Notes: generated by a model not told the origin, from the sequence alone. Positions 22,276 to 33,863 are shown, counted from the first letter of the stretch. The stretch is DNA of 64,000 nucleotides from Isoetes taiwanensis (GCA_021234155.1 JAJEKV010000003.1:30057166-30121165); one strand, 5' to 3'. Numbers and translations are program-made.

Positions 22276-24020
22276 GTCAGCAACAAAACACTTGAGAGTC
22301 TATTCACAATTTATAATTACATTTCAGATCACACAATTGCGACACATTGATAATTACACAATTGTTATTTGCACAGGTGTAAGTGAGACAAAAAAAAATC
22401 GTTTTTTCATTATTTATTGAGTACAAAGAAGCTCGGAGCATGGCTCATACAAAACTGTAATTTACAAACAAGTTAAAGAGACTATCTACCCTGTGTAGGA
22501 ACAACTGCTTGTATATTCATCTCGCCTTCTACAATTAATGCCTCCATTAGATGATCCCTCCGTGACTTGGCATAGGCATCAGTGAACCAACTGGGTGGTG
22601 CACAAGTATTAGAGGACTACACCAACAAATAACTAATAGGAAAATAACATGTTCTACTTACAAAAATGGAGCTTATCGCGGCAAAGAACAATGGCATCTA
22701 TGAATTTGTGCATGTAAGCCACAATGTACATGCAAGGGTTGCTGGTACTAGTTTCTGGCATTTTAGGACAGAAGACAGGAGCATCAAAGTTTTTCCTAGC
22801 ATGGCTTAAGCTGTTGGATCCGAGCATCATGTTATTGATCACAAGCTTATGAAACCTGCAAAATTGCAATGTGAGAATAAACAAAGCATAAGAAATTGCA
22901 ATATGAGAATAATCAAATCATCAAAACAAAACAAAAACTCATACTTACTTCGACCACTTTAGCATCGGGTACATAGCCTTTGACAGAGAGAGGATCTCAG
23001 ATATACTTGGGCTAGCTATAGATGGAAAAGAGCTTTTCACCGACCAGCAAGCACAAGTATTGCCAATGCCACATTTGGGCCTTGCGTAATTGGAACAAAT
23101 ATGTATTGGCATCTTGCAATCAAAATGCCATCCAGCCCTTCCTTTATGTTAGTGTTCGTGCATCCGCCCCGTTCTTGAGGGAATTCACAAAATTCGAAGG
23201 TGTCCTAATTGAACCATAAAAACTTGTGTTTCCAATCGATGGAAGACCGCTACAAAGGTACTGCACACAAATCCAGAATACATATTAATACATAAGATGA
23301 GTGACTTACGGAATGAAATAACATAAATATGTTGAAATGCTAGCCTACCTCCCATAGACATCTACCATCTTAGAGGTCAAGTCCAGCTTCCAGCAGAACT
23401 CGTCAACATCACTTTGAAAGATAGAGGGTGCAGGCTTAGGAGGACAGTCCCTATAAGGAGTGAATGGAACCAACCTTTTCACCGGTCCACTAAACTGCAT
23501 AAGGAAATAACAAAGATTAGCAAAAGAATATATCTATTGTAATCAATTGTATATTACTCACCTTGTTTTTTCATCACCTGCTTCAGCATCTTCTGTGGAC
23601 TGCTGCACCTTATTTGTTATCACATCAATATTTGCTTGTAGCTCCTCCTCTTCATCTTCCGGTTCCGACTCAGCAGGATCAGCTTCCTTCACGGCCTGTG
23701 ATCGTGTCCTATGTACAAAAAAAATGTGGTTAATTATCATAAATCTGAGATGTTTAACAAAATTAGTTCATCTTGCACATACCTCTTTCTTGGTGGTGGT
23801 GGCACTTTTTTGCCTGGAGATTTTCTTTTCGGAGGACATTTTTTTGTTGCTGGAGAGTTTGCTTGTTTTTTGCCTCTTGGAGTTACATCACCAGCATTCT
23901 TTTGCCTCCTCTTTGGAGTGGACTCAACTATCAACTCAACTTCCTCTTCCCTGGTATCTCCTGGGTTAAAATCTGGATCTGTGTCCATTGTAGCTATAAC
24001 AGGTACAGAACTGGCACCTG

Positions 24021-24253
24021 GGTGTAAATATGGTAATGCTACCCAAAAAGCACTATCCGGACAATGCTACATTTTGAGCCAGGCGCTAAACAGGTTATGT
24101 TAGATTGGCAAATATTTGGAATTTCCTAGCACGATTGTTTGCTTTTTCAATAGCTATGATTGAAGAAGCCTTTCAAGTTCTGAAGCTTGAATATAATTTG
24201 GTACTGATGCCAAATTCTTTTTTCATACCAATCCACTGGATATGGTTTGCTCA
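24021..24253 (+). mobile_element. Filler insertion copied from the 17.6-kb retroposon
   Basis: Absent from the second block copy, where CTGGCACCTG at 35461-35470 continues directly into CAGATGATGCTGAG. Here about 230 bases replace CAGA. The first 47 are of unknown source; the last 186 (24068-24253) match 17632-17817 without a mismatch. No terminal repeats or target duplication are visible, which fits templated repair rather than transposition. Confidence 0.75.
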
Positions 24254-24689
24254 TGATGCTGAGACAGAAGCTGGATCTTTCTTAGGAGCTTCTCCAATTA
24301 CTAATTTAGCACTTGGTGATGAAAGTGTTTCTGTGGCAGCAGTCAGTGAAGGATCTGCACCTGCAACTGCTTTAGCTTTCTCAACTGCCATCCTCTCTAT
24401 TTCCTCAACTTCACTTTGCCATGTTCGAGGAGGCACTGTTGCAGATGGTTCTATTACCGGCACTGTAAATGTCATTGGTGATCTGGAGCTGGAAGGTTTC
24501 GGGTCTACAGATTCGGTTTGCTTATGCTCAATAAAATCTGTAAAGAGAGTCGATGCAGATGGCTCAAGAACATCAGCCATTAAAGCTGCTTCTGGGATAG
24601 GAACAACCTCATCTGCAAACAAACAAATGATCTAAATTTCAATAGACATAAAAGAACATGAAAACAGAACTTAAACAATGAGAAATATC

Positions 24690-25185
24690 TGGTACATTAT
24701 GCTTCAACATGTACATTTCATGTACATAAAATGTACCAAATGTACGTAACTACATTTAACTATAGCCAAATGTACATGTACATGTCTCTCAATGTACATA
24801 GATGTACCTCAATGCACCCAGATGTACCCAGATGTACATCAGATGTACATCAGGTATCCAGTTAGGGAATGTAGATCTATGCCCAAAAAAAGCACATATA
24901 TGTAAAAAATGCACATACTTATGAATCCATCTACAGAGTACAGATGCACTCTAAAAATAAATGCATGTACATCTATTTGCAGATGTAGACTCCATTAGAT
25001 ACATGTACAACTGATACATCTGCAGTCCAAGCTCAAAAATAAAAGCATCAATAAACAAGCAAATATATGCCTATGTACCTCTGCTTATAGATGTACACTA
25101 AAAGTTATACATGTACAAGGAATAGCAATGCACTGAAAGCCATACATGTAGAACTATGCAGATTACAACAAATATTAATTAAGAG
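24690..25185 (+). repeat. GTACAT-rich low-complexity stretch
   Basis: Dense overlapping repeats of ATGTACAT, AGATGTAC and TACATGTA, presumably inside an intron of the minus-strand gene. The second block copy (35930-36240) has a shorter version. Many words are self-complementary, so the RNA could fold on itself. Confidence 0.6.
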
Positions 25186-25200
25186 AAATATAAGTTTAAA

Positions 25201-25935
25201 GGGAAATTTACCAAAATAACCTTAATTGTTCACTTAATTTTCCAAAAAGCCCTTTGTATTTTTAAAATTCCCAAAATGCCCTTAATTCTTAAGTATTTTC
25301 CCAAATAGCCCTTTGTATTCAAAGAATCACCAAAAAGCATGTATTTACATAGAGGATCATGTTTTACAGAGGAAGCATTTCTTATAGAGACAATAATTTG
25401 GAAAATAAATTTCAGAAAATCATTATTACAAAAATATGCAACAGAAATGTCAAATAGGATTTCTGCAACTACGTTCATTTTGTTCGACATTACCACAACA
25501 CGTGCACTTGCACACATGCTTTTCTCTATTCCTATCTTCTGTCTTATCCTGTTTTCTTTTAGGTCTACCAGGAGGATGACATGTTGCAGAGGCAACATTT
25601 CATTATTTTCAAGAAGTTCAATATTTGGAGGATAAATAGCTCCAACATATCAATAGCAAAATGAGCTCTACAAGTAACTTGGATGGATATGAAGCAGCTT
25701 CTCCACAAGATGCCCACAAAGCTTCTCCTTCAATACGATTTTTGTAAAAACATTAAATTAATTGGCTTCGATCATTTCTAGTATTGGAATGATATGTTTA
25801 TCTCTAGTGATCTTTAAATTACAAAGGGCTATTTGGGAAAATACTTAAGAATTAAGGGCATTTTGGGAATTTCAAAAATACGAAGGGCTTTTTGGGAAAT
25901 AAGTTGACAATTAAGGTTATTTTAGTAAATTTCCC
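25201..25935 (-). mobile_element. Non-autonomous MULE with 9-bp target duplication and transposase remnant
   Basis: 735-bp element with long terminal inverted repeats of roughly 130-140 bp, starting GGGAAATTTACCAAAATAAC and ending with the near-complement TTATTTTAGTAAATTTCCC. It is flanked by 9-bp direct repeats AAGTTTAAA (25192-25200, 25936-25944), the size made by Mutator-like transposases. Inside, the minus strand at about 25455-25590 reads HPPGRPKRKQDKTEDR then CKCTCCGNVEQNERSC, which resembles the RPPGRPKKKR plus CCHC tail of MULE transposases (the His of the knuckle is Gln here). So it is likely an internally deleted derivative of an autonomous MULE. It is missing from the second block copy. 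Confidence 0.85.
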
Positions 25936-27369
25936 AAGTTTAAATTAGTTGAGAGCAATGCATACCTTTCACAGCAGGAAAACCAAGCTGAATTCGAATG
26001 CCCTCATCCCGTCTGCAACCTTTATGCAATTACGCCTTTCAGAGACCGGATAACACAAGCGTAAGAGGCAATAAGCATCTCTCGCATGGAGCTAGCAAAG
26101 AACAAACCAGTTTTGCCAAAGCCTTGGCCACAACAGTACATGAACTGAATGTGATGAATCTGCTCTATAGAAGTAGCTCCTACAGTGGTAGGGCCTCTGT
26201 GCGTAACAATAGGTCCCGCTCTCCCATGAAATCCAAAATCTGTGAATGCCTTTGCTGAACCAATTCAATGCAATTAAGTTTTTCCTTTGCTTGTTCAATT
26301 GAGATTTCATGCCTTTCAATTTCTTTTTAGTTGCTTCCTCGCAAAACCAATTTCTAGCTTAGAAGAGTGCCGCTCTTTCTCATGTCTACTCATAACCAAG
26401 TCTTCCAACTTGTACTTCAACACTCGGCTAATTTGATTTCCAAATAGGATCCCGGGACAATTTGTCAAATTCCAATTTTGTCTCATCTATTTCTTTATAA
26501 TCTGCCGCAGATCTTCTTGAGATAGCATATCCTTTTCTACCCTCAATCCGGTGATGACCTTCAATGCATCCCTCCTTTTTTTCTTCCAAAGTGCTTCTAC
26601 TTCATTTAATATGTTAGTTTTCTCCTCCCACCCATGCTTAAGTAATCGCTTTATTGTGTCAACATCTGATCTAGAATAACCTGTGGCTCTAATATTCTCA
26701 CAGCACGCAATACGATGTCCTGTTTGATATTTGAGGATTTACCTATTGTAGGGTCCTCTGTAATTTCTGAAGTTTTGGCAAGATCTTTGGCGGTCCTAGC
26801 CACGCCCATCCAATCAACAAGCCGTCCCTTCAAGTGAAGAGCAAATGCTCTGGCAAAATAGGTAGAAATATAATGGTTTGTAACCTGTTTCTTGCCATAA
26901 ACCAATTCATAATATTTAAAAAAATCATCTTTCCATGCGTTCTGGATTCTCCCTTCCTTGAATCCTCGTCTTTTTTTTGGAGCTTCACCCCATACCTCGT
27001 TCATAACCATCTCTAGGTTGGGTATGTGGGCCTCTGCATGTTTATCACGGAGATCTTTGGCTTGGATTACATGAGAACCCAAACATAAACTCCTTGGAGG
27101 TAAGATTCCACTGCCGGAAGCACTGGCTTCTTGCTTGGGCTGTGGTGATGAGCAAGCACTGATCTGGGGGCATTTTGGGGCCATAGCTAGATGAAGAATT
27201 CGTGATCGGAATTCAAGCAGAGAAGGCAGGGGCGGGATAGTGAACGAGAGGCAAACCAAGAAAGAATTTGGTAAAGAATTTCAAAATCCGAAAATTGTGC
27301 GGTTTCAGAGTGGTGGATAGCCATTAATCATGGCAGTTACTAGCGGGTCATGATGACATTTATTCCAAA

Positions 27370-27962
27370 AATGTGCATTCGGTACATATATATATGTACA
27401 AAAGGGCTACATTTATAGACACCCTTTCATGCTTTTACCCACTCACACATACAACCATGAGGACCGATATCACATCTACACCCATGAGGACCTTTACCAC
27501 GTCTATTACTTGGCACCCATGCAAAGGGTGTTTACTCATGCCTCTATATTCCAATCACAACCCCTATATGTTCAAGAAACTTCCCATGTTACTCAACATC
27601 CATTGCTCAACCACCCATAAGAAGCTCACTCATGCCTATTACTAATTCCAAAGTATCATGCATGAGAAGCATGCTCACACATACATCCATGAGGACCCAC
27701 ACCACATCTACACCCATGAGGACCTTTACCACATCTATTATTGGCACCCATGCATGAGGAGTTTACTCACACCTACTACCGTGCAAGTTCATATACACAC
27801 ATGGCCTACTAAAGTATCACCTATGAGGATGTTACTCACACCTACTACACTCTAGAGCATTTCACATCCTTATTCACACATACTGGTCAACTCCCTATTC
27901 TATTACCAACAAAGTATCAATCATGGGTAGCATATTCACACATACACACATGAAGACCCGTA
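27370..27962 (+). repeat. Minisatellite array, copy 1 (CCCATGAGGA type)
   Basis: Imperfect repeats built from CACATCTACACCCATGAGGA, CCTTTACCAC(G/A)TCTATTA and CTCACACCTACTAC. Further copies lie at about 37690-38281 and 45810-46401. This copy diverges from the others at 27962, where an unrelated 113-bp repeat begins; that point is a breakpoint of the segmental duplication. Confidence 0.85.
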
Positions 27963-27965
27963 CTA

Positions 27966-28230
27966 CTTGTCAAAAAATCTTACAAAAGGTCTACATTTAA
28001 ACTCAAGTTGGCATGTTTATTGCTTGTGTTAAAAAGCTAGTGTATGAATTCATACTACGCGCACTCATTTACAGTACTTACTTGTCAAAAAATCTTACAA
28101 AAGGTCTGCATTTAAAACTGAAGTTGGCATGTTTATTGCTTGTGTTAAAAAACTAGTGTATGAATTCATACTGCATGCACTTAGTTACGTTACTTGTCAT
28201 AAAATCTTAGAAATTGAAATTCTTACGATC
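27966..28230 (+). repeat. Tandem repeat of about 113 bp just upstream of methyltransferase
   Basis: Units start CTTGTCAAAAAATCTTAC at 27966 and 28081, with a third partial start at 28193 (CTTGTCATAAAATCTTA). Each contains GTTGGCATGTTTATTGCTTG and GTATGAATTCATACT, a perfect inverted repeat. It lies 180 bases before the first methyltransferase exon, so it could be its promoter region. Confidence 0.8.
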
Positions 28231-28410
28231 AACACGTGCTTACTATCTATTTTTGGATTACTTAAAGACGGATTGCTTTTTCGAAACAAGTGCATAGTTT
28301 TGTGGATGTTGCCATCTAGTTTTTTCTTATTGTAGTTAAAGAAATGGCAACTTTCGGCACTAATAGTTTGCTTTTTTCAGATATGGGAACTTCAAGAAAA
28401 TTTTTTTTCC

Positions 28411-30078
28411 ATGTTTCAAGACAACCAGCTAAAGACAAAATCTGTAGTGGAAAAAGCGCCTAAGGCAAGCAAGAAATTATCTAAACCTGCTAAGGTGAAG
28501 GAGATGACTATTGTTCCTTGGATTTCTCTTCAAGGAATTAAGGACAAAGAGCTACTAGTCCATCTTCTACAGAAAGTCGTGGCTAAGGAGTTTACTTTAG
28601 AAGAAATGGCAAATGAAGCAAAGCAGTAAGGTGTTTGTTTTTGTGATTAATCAGTAGAGATGTTCTAAAAATATTTTATTGTTACGTACAGACAAAAAGA
28701 TATTGTAACTTGCCAGTTAGAGCTACTGAAAGCACTTAACCTGGATGCTTGGGAAGATTGCAGAGCAAATTATCCGCTGACAACCACAGAATAAAAGAAT
28801 ATGCCCCTAACTTCAGCAAATGGGTTAGTACTTCAAATTTCATAGATAAGTTCTATATTACAATGTTTTTTTTGAACTTCATAATATATCAATTTCGTAT
28901 TAAAGAATAACTTCTTTCTGTAGAAAAAGTCTAGTGGATTGCCTGCTGGATTTTTAAACCTTGTAAGAAGGTGTAAAGAAGAAAGGCAAAAGCTTAAAGC
29001 ACAAGCAGAAGGTCAAGCCGCTCTAGCTGCAACAGCTAATGATCTTGAGAGTTTCTATCTTTTCAATCAAGATGCATTATATAAAGTCGTAGTTGGAGAC
29101 TGCAGGTTACTGAAACAAGTTATTCAACCACGTAACTTCACATTGTGCATAGCTGATATACCTTATGGCTTCAAGATAAAGGACAGTCGCTTTGATGACA
29201 AGGCTTTTACTTGGAAGGAGGTGGAGGCATTTCTGGAAGGATTCAAAGAGGTCACCACCTCCTCCTACTGGAGAGTAATTTTATTTCATTCGGATGTTCA
29301 AACAATGTCTGTGATAAAGCCATTGTCTACAATATGCAATGCTGGTTTTGAGGGTTGTGTGTGGTAAGTTTAAACTTATCTTCATTTTGAAATGTACCGC
29401 TTCACGCTTTCGATTTCAAGTTCTTGCGGATAAAAACAAATGTTAAAGGCAATGGTGGTGGAGCTCGCCTAGTTAGTAAGTTTGAGCATCTCCATATTGG
29501 ATATTATAGTGTTGATGGTAAAAGGAGTATGCAAAGATTATTACACAAATAGATGAAACTCAAAGAACGTGTTTTGTTATCCAAATTGTGCTTCAAAAGT
29601 TGAAAGATCCTCAGAGACAGGGACAAATAGTGTCACATTATCAAAAGCCCCGTTAATTTCTAAGCTTATTAGTTGGTTTTCAAGACCAGGTGACTGGTCT
29701 TTGGATGCATTTTCTGGATCAGGGACAACTGCAGTTTGTGCTCTTAAGAAAGGACGAAATGTTATCTCCGTTGATATTGATCCAGATAATATTAGTTTTA
29801 TAAAAACAAGAATAAGTTCTTGTGAGTCCTTGCCTGATGAAAATCAGGAGTTAGGCGACAAAAGCTTTAGCGGAACTCTAACAGAAACTTTCTCCGAAAT
29901 TCAGCCACCACCTAGTGGTAGGCCTGATGACGAGGTTGATTTTGCAGAGCTTGATCCTGCTACTATAATTCCTGAAGAAACTCCTAAGGCTTCATCAACA
30001 ATTCCTTTAGTAAACATTGGCCTTGAAAAGGAGAAAGAGAAGAATGGAACTGATGAAGAAGAACCCATTGATTACTGA
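28411..30078 (+). CDS. Beta-class DNA amino-methyltransferase (N6-adenine / N4-cytosine type), multi-exon
   Basis: Predicted exons: 28411-28625 (basic N-terminus, then helical MTIVPWISLQGIKDKELL), donor GTAAGG; 28692 to about 28800 (QLELLKALNLDAWEDC); 28924 to about 29363, after a TTTCTGTAG acceptor; and about 29555-30078. The third exon has the DPPY-type motif IV as CIADIPYGFK. The last has motif I as LDAFSGSGTTAVCALKKGR, then VISVDID (motif II). Order IV before I is that of beta-class enzymes in the N6_N4_Mtase family (PF01555), which use S-adenosylmethionine to methylate exocyclic amino groups in DNA. NVFCYPNCASK and an acidic tail flank motif I. Possible lesions: a frame slip near 28790 and unresolved splicing at 29370-29560. 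DIPY does not settle adenine versus cytosine. Long conserved exons argue against an old pseudogene. Confidence 0.7.
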
Positions 30079-30887
30079 AGTAGTTTAATATTTGCTTGAG
30101 ACACGAAGTTTAAGAACTTTTAAATTTCTATTTCTTTGGTAGTCGTTTTACTATTTTGTCATTTGCTTGAGATATAAAGTTTAAGAACTATTGTTGTGAA
30201 TTAATTTGTCATTTATTTGGTGATTGTTTTTTTCCTTTCGTATTATGCTTATGATCTTTTTATTTTAAGAATTGTCTTGTGCTTTTAATTGAATAATTCT
30301 TAAACCTTATGTTTTTCGTCAGTCATCTTTCAACTAGTAGAAGCTTAAAATTGATAATTTTTATTGGTTATTGTTTGAATCCTACTCTTTAAAAAAAAAG
30401 GGGAGAAGAACAACCATTTAGTCCTAATAAACTATTTGAAAAAGACTAGCACTTCGATTATTTGGTTATAAGTGAACAAATTAAGTAATCTTAAAGAAGA
30501 ATGATTCGATTGCATGCTTGTAACTCTACAAATGAAGTTTTAATAGAGATGAATGCATTTTAAGATCCTTTGTCAATGCTATTTTTCTTTAGCAACTTCA
30601 TGCATTAACGAAAATCTTCTAAAAGTTGCTACGTCGTAAGATGTTCTTTATTGGAGTGATCATGTAGATAGAAAAAGCATACTAAAAATGCATAATTTTA
30701 AGCTTCTATTCATCAATAATTTTGTGCAATGATTAAAATAGGCTAAAACGTGCTCAAATTTATACTGCCATGCATTAACAATTAAAAGTCTTGAAAAAAA
30801 GAGCCTTTTTCTAACTTCATTCAATTTTTTTTAAGGAATCTTTTAAATGCACTTTTAAAATAAGTGCGTTTAATTTAAGACGTTGTT
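30079..30887. other. AT-rich spacer after methyltransferase
   Basis: No gene seen. Composition is strongly AT-rich and likely includes the methyltransferase 3' UTR (AATTGAATAATTC-type text, no certain AATAAA). Homology to the Helitron helicase begins sharply at 30888. Confidence 0.5.
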
Positions 30888-32209
30888 GCCCCATGTATCA
30901 ATGTGGACGGCCCGGGAGGCACGGGCAAGACGTTCCTCTTCAACAGTCTGATCAATATACTAAGAGGATGTGGTGTTGGTGTTGTATCAGTGGCTTGAAT
31001 AGGCATTGCCAGCCTCCTCTTGAAGGGAGCACAAACAGTCCATTTGACGTTCAAGTTACCACTCAACTTGATACAAGGGTCAACCTCCACACTGCGTGCA
31101 ACAAGCCAACAAGCAGAGGTACTTAGAAAGGCAAGCATCATGGTATGGGACGAAATGGGAATGACGCACACGCATGCACTCACCGCCGTCGACAGGCTTT
31201 TACGTGAGATACGCCAGGATGACAGGCCGTTTGGGGGAATGATAATGTCCACCGGCAACGATTTTCTGCAGCAGTTGCCTGTGGTCAAACGTGCAACAAG
31301 GGCAGAAATCATCTCGAAGTGTGTCAAGCGGAACCCGCTGTGGACTAACTTCAGGACCCACAAGTTGTTGACACAAAATATGCGGGTGGGAAAAGACGAA
31401 CAAATCTTCTCAAATTGGCTGCTAAGTCTCGGTAATGGGGAACGGATGAATAATGAGCAAGGGCTCGACCGCGACTTGGTTGAGATACCCGAAGAATGTG
31501 TTGTGGAAGACGACTTGATTGATAGCATCTTCGGCAAGGAAATAACGGAGGCAAATGTGCACGTGTGTATGATGGACATCAAAGAATGAAGACACGCTGA
31601 GGATTAACAACAAGATCCTCTTAAGGTTGAATGGACAACTCCATACATATACGAGCATAGATGCCATCGTTGCAGAAGGCGAAGATGCTACAAAGGATTT
31701 CTCAATTGAGATCATCAACCAGCTGACCCCTTCTGGCATGCCACCGCATAAGCTGCACATCAAGGACGGAGCCATCATCATCCTACTCAGAAACATGAAC
31801 CTGAAGGCCGGTCTCTGCAATGGCACCCGCCTTCGCGTCATCAAAGCGCACCCAAGAATCATAGATGCAGAGATAATCACAGGCACCTCCAAAGGAACAC
31901 GGGTCCTCATACCAAGGATAACCCTAGAGCCATCAGACAGTGACCTCCTTCCTTTCAAGCGAAGACAGTTCCCCGTGCGACTCGCATTCTCGATAACCAT
32001 GAACAAGTCGCAAGGCCAGTCCATGACCTCCGTTGGCATCTACCTATCAACGCCAGTTTTCACACATGGCCAGCTTTACGTCGCATTCTCAAGATGCACC
32101 ACATAACACGGAGTGAAGGTATACATTCAAGACACCCCAAGACAAGGAACGCTGCTAAAAAACAATAGGAGGTTCACACCTAATGTAGTCTACAAAGAGA
32201 TATTTAGTA
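30888..32209 (+). pseudogene. Helitron PIF1-like helicase fragment, copy 2
   Basis: Starts abruptly inside the helicase with GCCCCATG matching 19475 and runs colinear to the end of the gene. Walker A GPGGTGKT (about 30907-30930), Walker B VWDEMG (about 31142), GGMIMSTGNDFLQQLP, NMRVGKD, MNKSQGQSM and YVAFSRCTT are present. The TGA after VVSVA (about 30998) and a change of frame near 31590 are shared with copy 1. In the middle, this copy has six extra bases (adds HK before LLTQNMR) and lacks the copy-1 extra A near 31415, so it stays open to NVHVCMMDIKE. The Rep half is absent. Confidence 0.9.
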
Positions 32210-33311
32210 TATTACTGCCGTGCCCTTTTCTTGCAGTCATTCCTCGGCTCGGCCCCTCCGAGGCCTCTCATCGGTTTGGGCCAACCCATGTGCCATTTTC
32301 TTTTGCACCCTTCCTCGGCTCAGCTGCTCCGGGGCCTCGCCTCGATTTTGGGCCCACCCATGTGCCCTTTTCTTTTGCGCCCTTCCTTGGCTCGGCCCAT
32401 TAAGAGCCGAGTCAACCTCGCATACATACCTACCACCAATATATACTACCAATTCCAAACTAACGTCACATTTACTACTAATTTCAAAGTATCATCCATT
32501 GGGAGTTTATTCCCACCTACTATCAACTCGAAAGTCTCACCCATTAAGAGCTTACTCACACTTACTACACCGACTACCAATTTCAAACTATCAACCATTG
32601 GGAGCTTACCCTGTACTACTACTTCTAAAGTATCGCTCGCTGGGAGCTCACTACATTTACTATGAATTCCAAAGTACAGCCCTTATATGTTCAAGAAACT
32701 TCCCATGTTACTAAGCATCCATTGCTTTACCACCCATGAGGAGCATATTCACACATACAGCCATGAGGACCCTATATCACATCTACACCCATGAGGAACT
32801 TTACCATGTCTATTACTTGGCACCCATGCAAGGGGAATTTACTCACGCCTGATGGCCGGGCCCTTTTCTTTTGCACTCATTCCTCGGCTCGGCCCCCCCA
32901 GGGCCTCGCCTCAGTTTGGACCCACCCATGTGCCCTTTTCTTTTGCATCCTTCTGAGGTGAGGCCCCGGAGCCTACTCAACCTCGCATACATACCTACTA
33001 CCAATATTGTACTACCAATTCGAAACTATCACACATTGAGGAGCTTAGTCGCATTTACTACTAATCTCAAAGTATCATCCATTGGGAGTTTACTCACACC
33101 TACTATCAACTCCAAAGTCTCACACATTAAAAGCTGACTTACACTTACTACGCCGACTACCAATTGCAAACTATCACCCACTGGGAGCTTACCCACACCT
33201 ACTACTACTTCTAAAGTATCACCCGTTGGGAGCTCTCTACATCCACTATGAATTCTAAAGTACAACCCTTAAATGTTCAAGAAAATTCCCATGTTACTAA
33301 GCATCCATTGC
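32210..33311 (+). repeat. Minisatellite region after helicase, copy 2
   Basis: Colinear with 20791-21888, including the CTCGGCTCGGCCC-type units (32235-32400, 32880-32975) and the CCCATTGGGAGCTTACTC-type units. Small indels separate the copies. Confidence 0.85.
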
Positions 33312-33752
33312 TCAACCACATTTGTATCTTTCGTCGTCGATCAGAACTGTATTTCCATAGTACTCTGGGTACTCTTTCCATACCACAGCTAATGGCTTCA
33401 CAAACAACCCCTTTTGAGGTTCAGTAGGGTGTTTGTGTGGCAGAGTCCAACACTGCTCCTGGCTGTAAACAAACTTCAGCTTTATGGAAAAAGCATCACA
33501 AGACCAGATGGCAACATCAAACCCTTCTCTTACAAATGCTAACAGTGATGCTAACCCTGGCCTGCAGTAAAAAAACCTGTTTCCTATATTGAATTGAAGC
33601 TCATCTTTCTGTATCTGTTGGTATCTTGAGTTAATATTTTCATTCTTGTGCACACTCTTGCCCAACACAGAATTTAAGTCAAAGATAATGAGCTTTCTCT
33701 CTGACTTAGATGATGCACCTGTCAGCAACAAAACACTTGAGAGTCTATTCAC
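33312..33752 (-). pseudogene. FCP1/HAD phosphatase-like fragment, copy 2
   Basis: Open for 146 codons on the minus strand. KLIIFDLNSVLGKS is the nucleophile motif of FCP1-type HAD phosphatases (consensus DxDxT; here D-L-N-S-V, so the second Asp is Asn). FYCRPGLASLLAF and FDVAIWSC follow, then NTVLIDDERYK, the metal-binding acidic motif. A GTTGCTGACAG acceptor-like site sits just before GASSKSERK, so coding probably starts at an exon edge near 33715. The domain is cut by minisatellite right after DDERYK, leaving no C-terminal half. It probably derives from a host phosphatase gene captured with intron sequence. Function as an enzyme is unlikely. Confidence 0.65.
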
Positions 33753-33857
33753 AATTTATAATTACATTTCAGATCACACAATTGCGACACATTGATAATT
33801 ACACAATTGTTATTTGCACAGGTGTTAGTGAGACAAAAAAAAATCATTTTTTCATTA

Positions 33858-33863
33858 TTTATT
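33858..33863 (-). terminator. Polyadenylation signal of Ulp1-like gene, copy 2
   Basis: AATAAA on the minus strand, about 65 bases past the predicted stop at 33927-33929. The equivalent site exists in copy 1. It separates the Ulp1-like gene from the FCP1-like fragment, so these are probably two units rather than one fusion. Confidence 0.5.

Larger units (their letters stand above)
22482..27184 (-). pseudogene. Ulp1-like transposon gene, copy 1 (multi-exon, damaged)
   Basis: Minus-strand gene read from ATG 27184 (an in-frame upstream ATG is at 27259) to a stop at 22482-22484. Pieces in order: an unrecognised N-terminal domain (202-codon ORF; contains FFKYYELVYGKKQVTN and LKGRLVDWMGVARTAKD); a coiled-coil stretch near 26300-26650 with stops; a Ser/Pro/acidic exon (24251-24622) split by an insertion; a Lys/Arg-rich exon (23760-23988); an acidic exon (RTRSQAVKEADPAESEPED); then a region like C48 SUMO proteases (CQYIFVPI, ALAILVLAG, NPCMYIVAYMHKFID). 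The putative Cys is kept, but the His and Asp positions read GPNVALAIL and IQILSPVKG, so activity is doubtful. An AATAAA-type signal follows the stop. This copy has several frameshifts in the protease part and carries the two insertions listed separately. Confidence 0.55.

Noticed and set aside
23547-24103. Plus-strand ORFs of 130-140 codons rich in Phe, Cys and Ser
   Set aside because: Antisense of the Lys/Arg-rich and acidic exons of the Ulp1-like gene; the minus strand has the splice signals.
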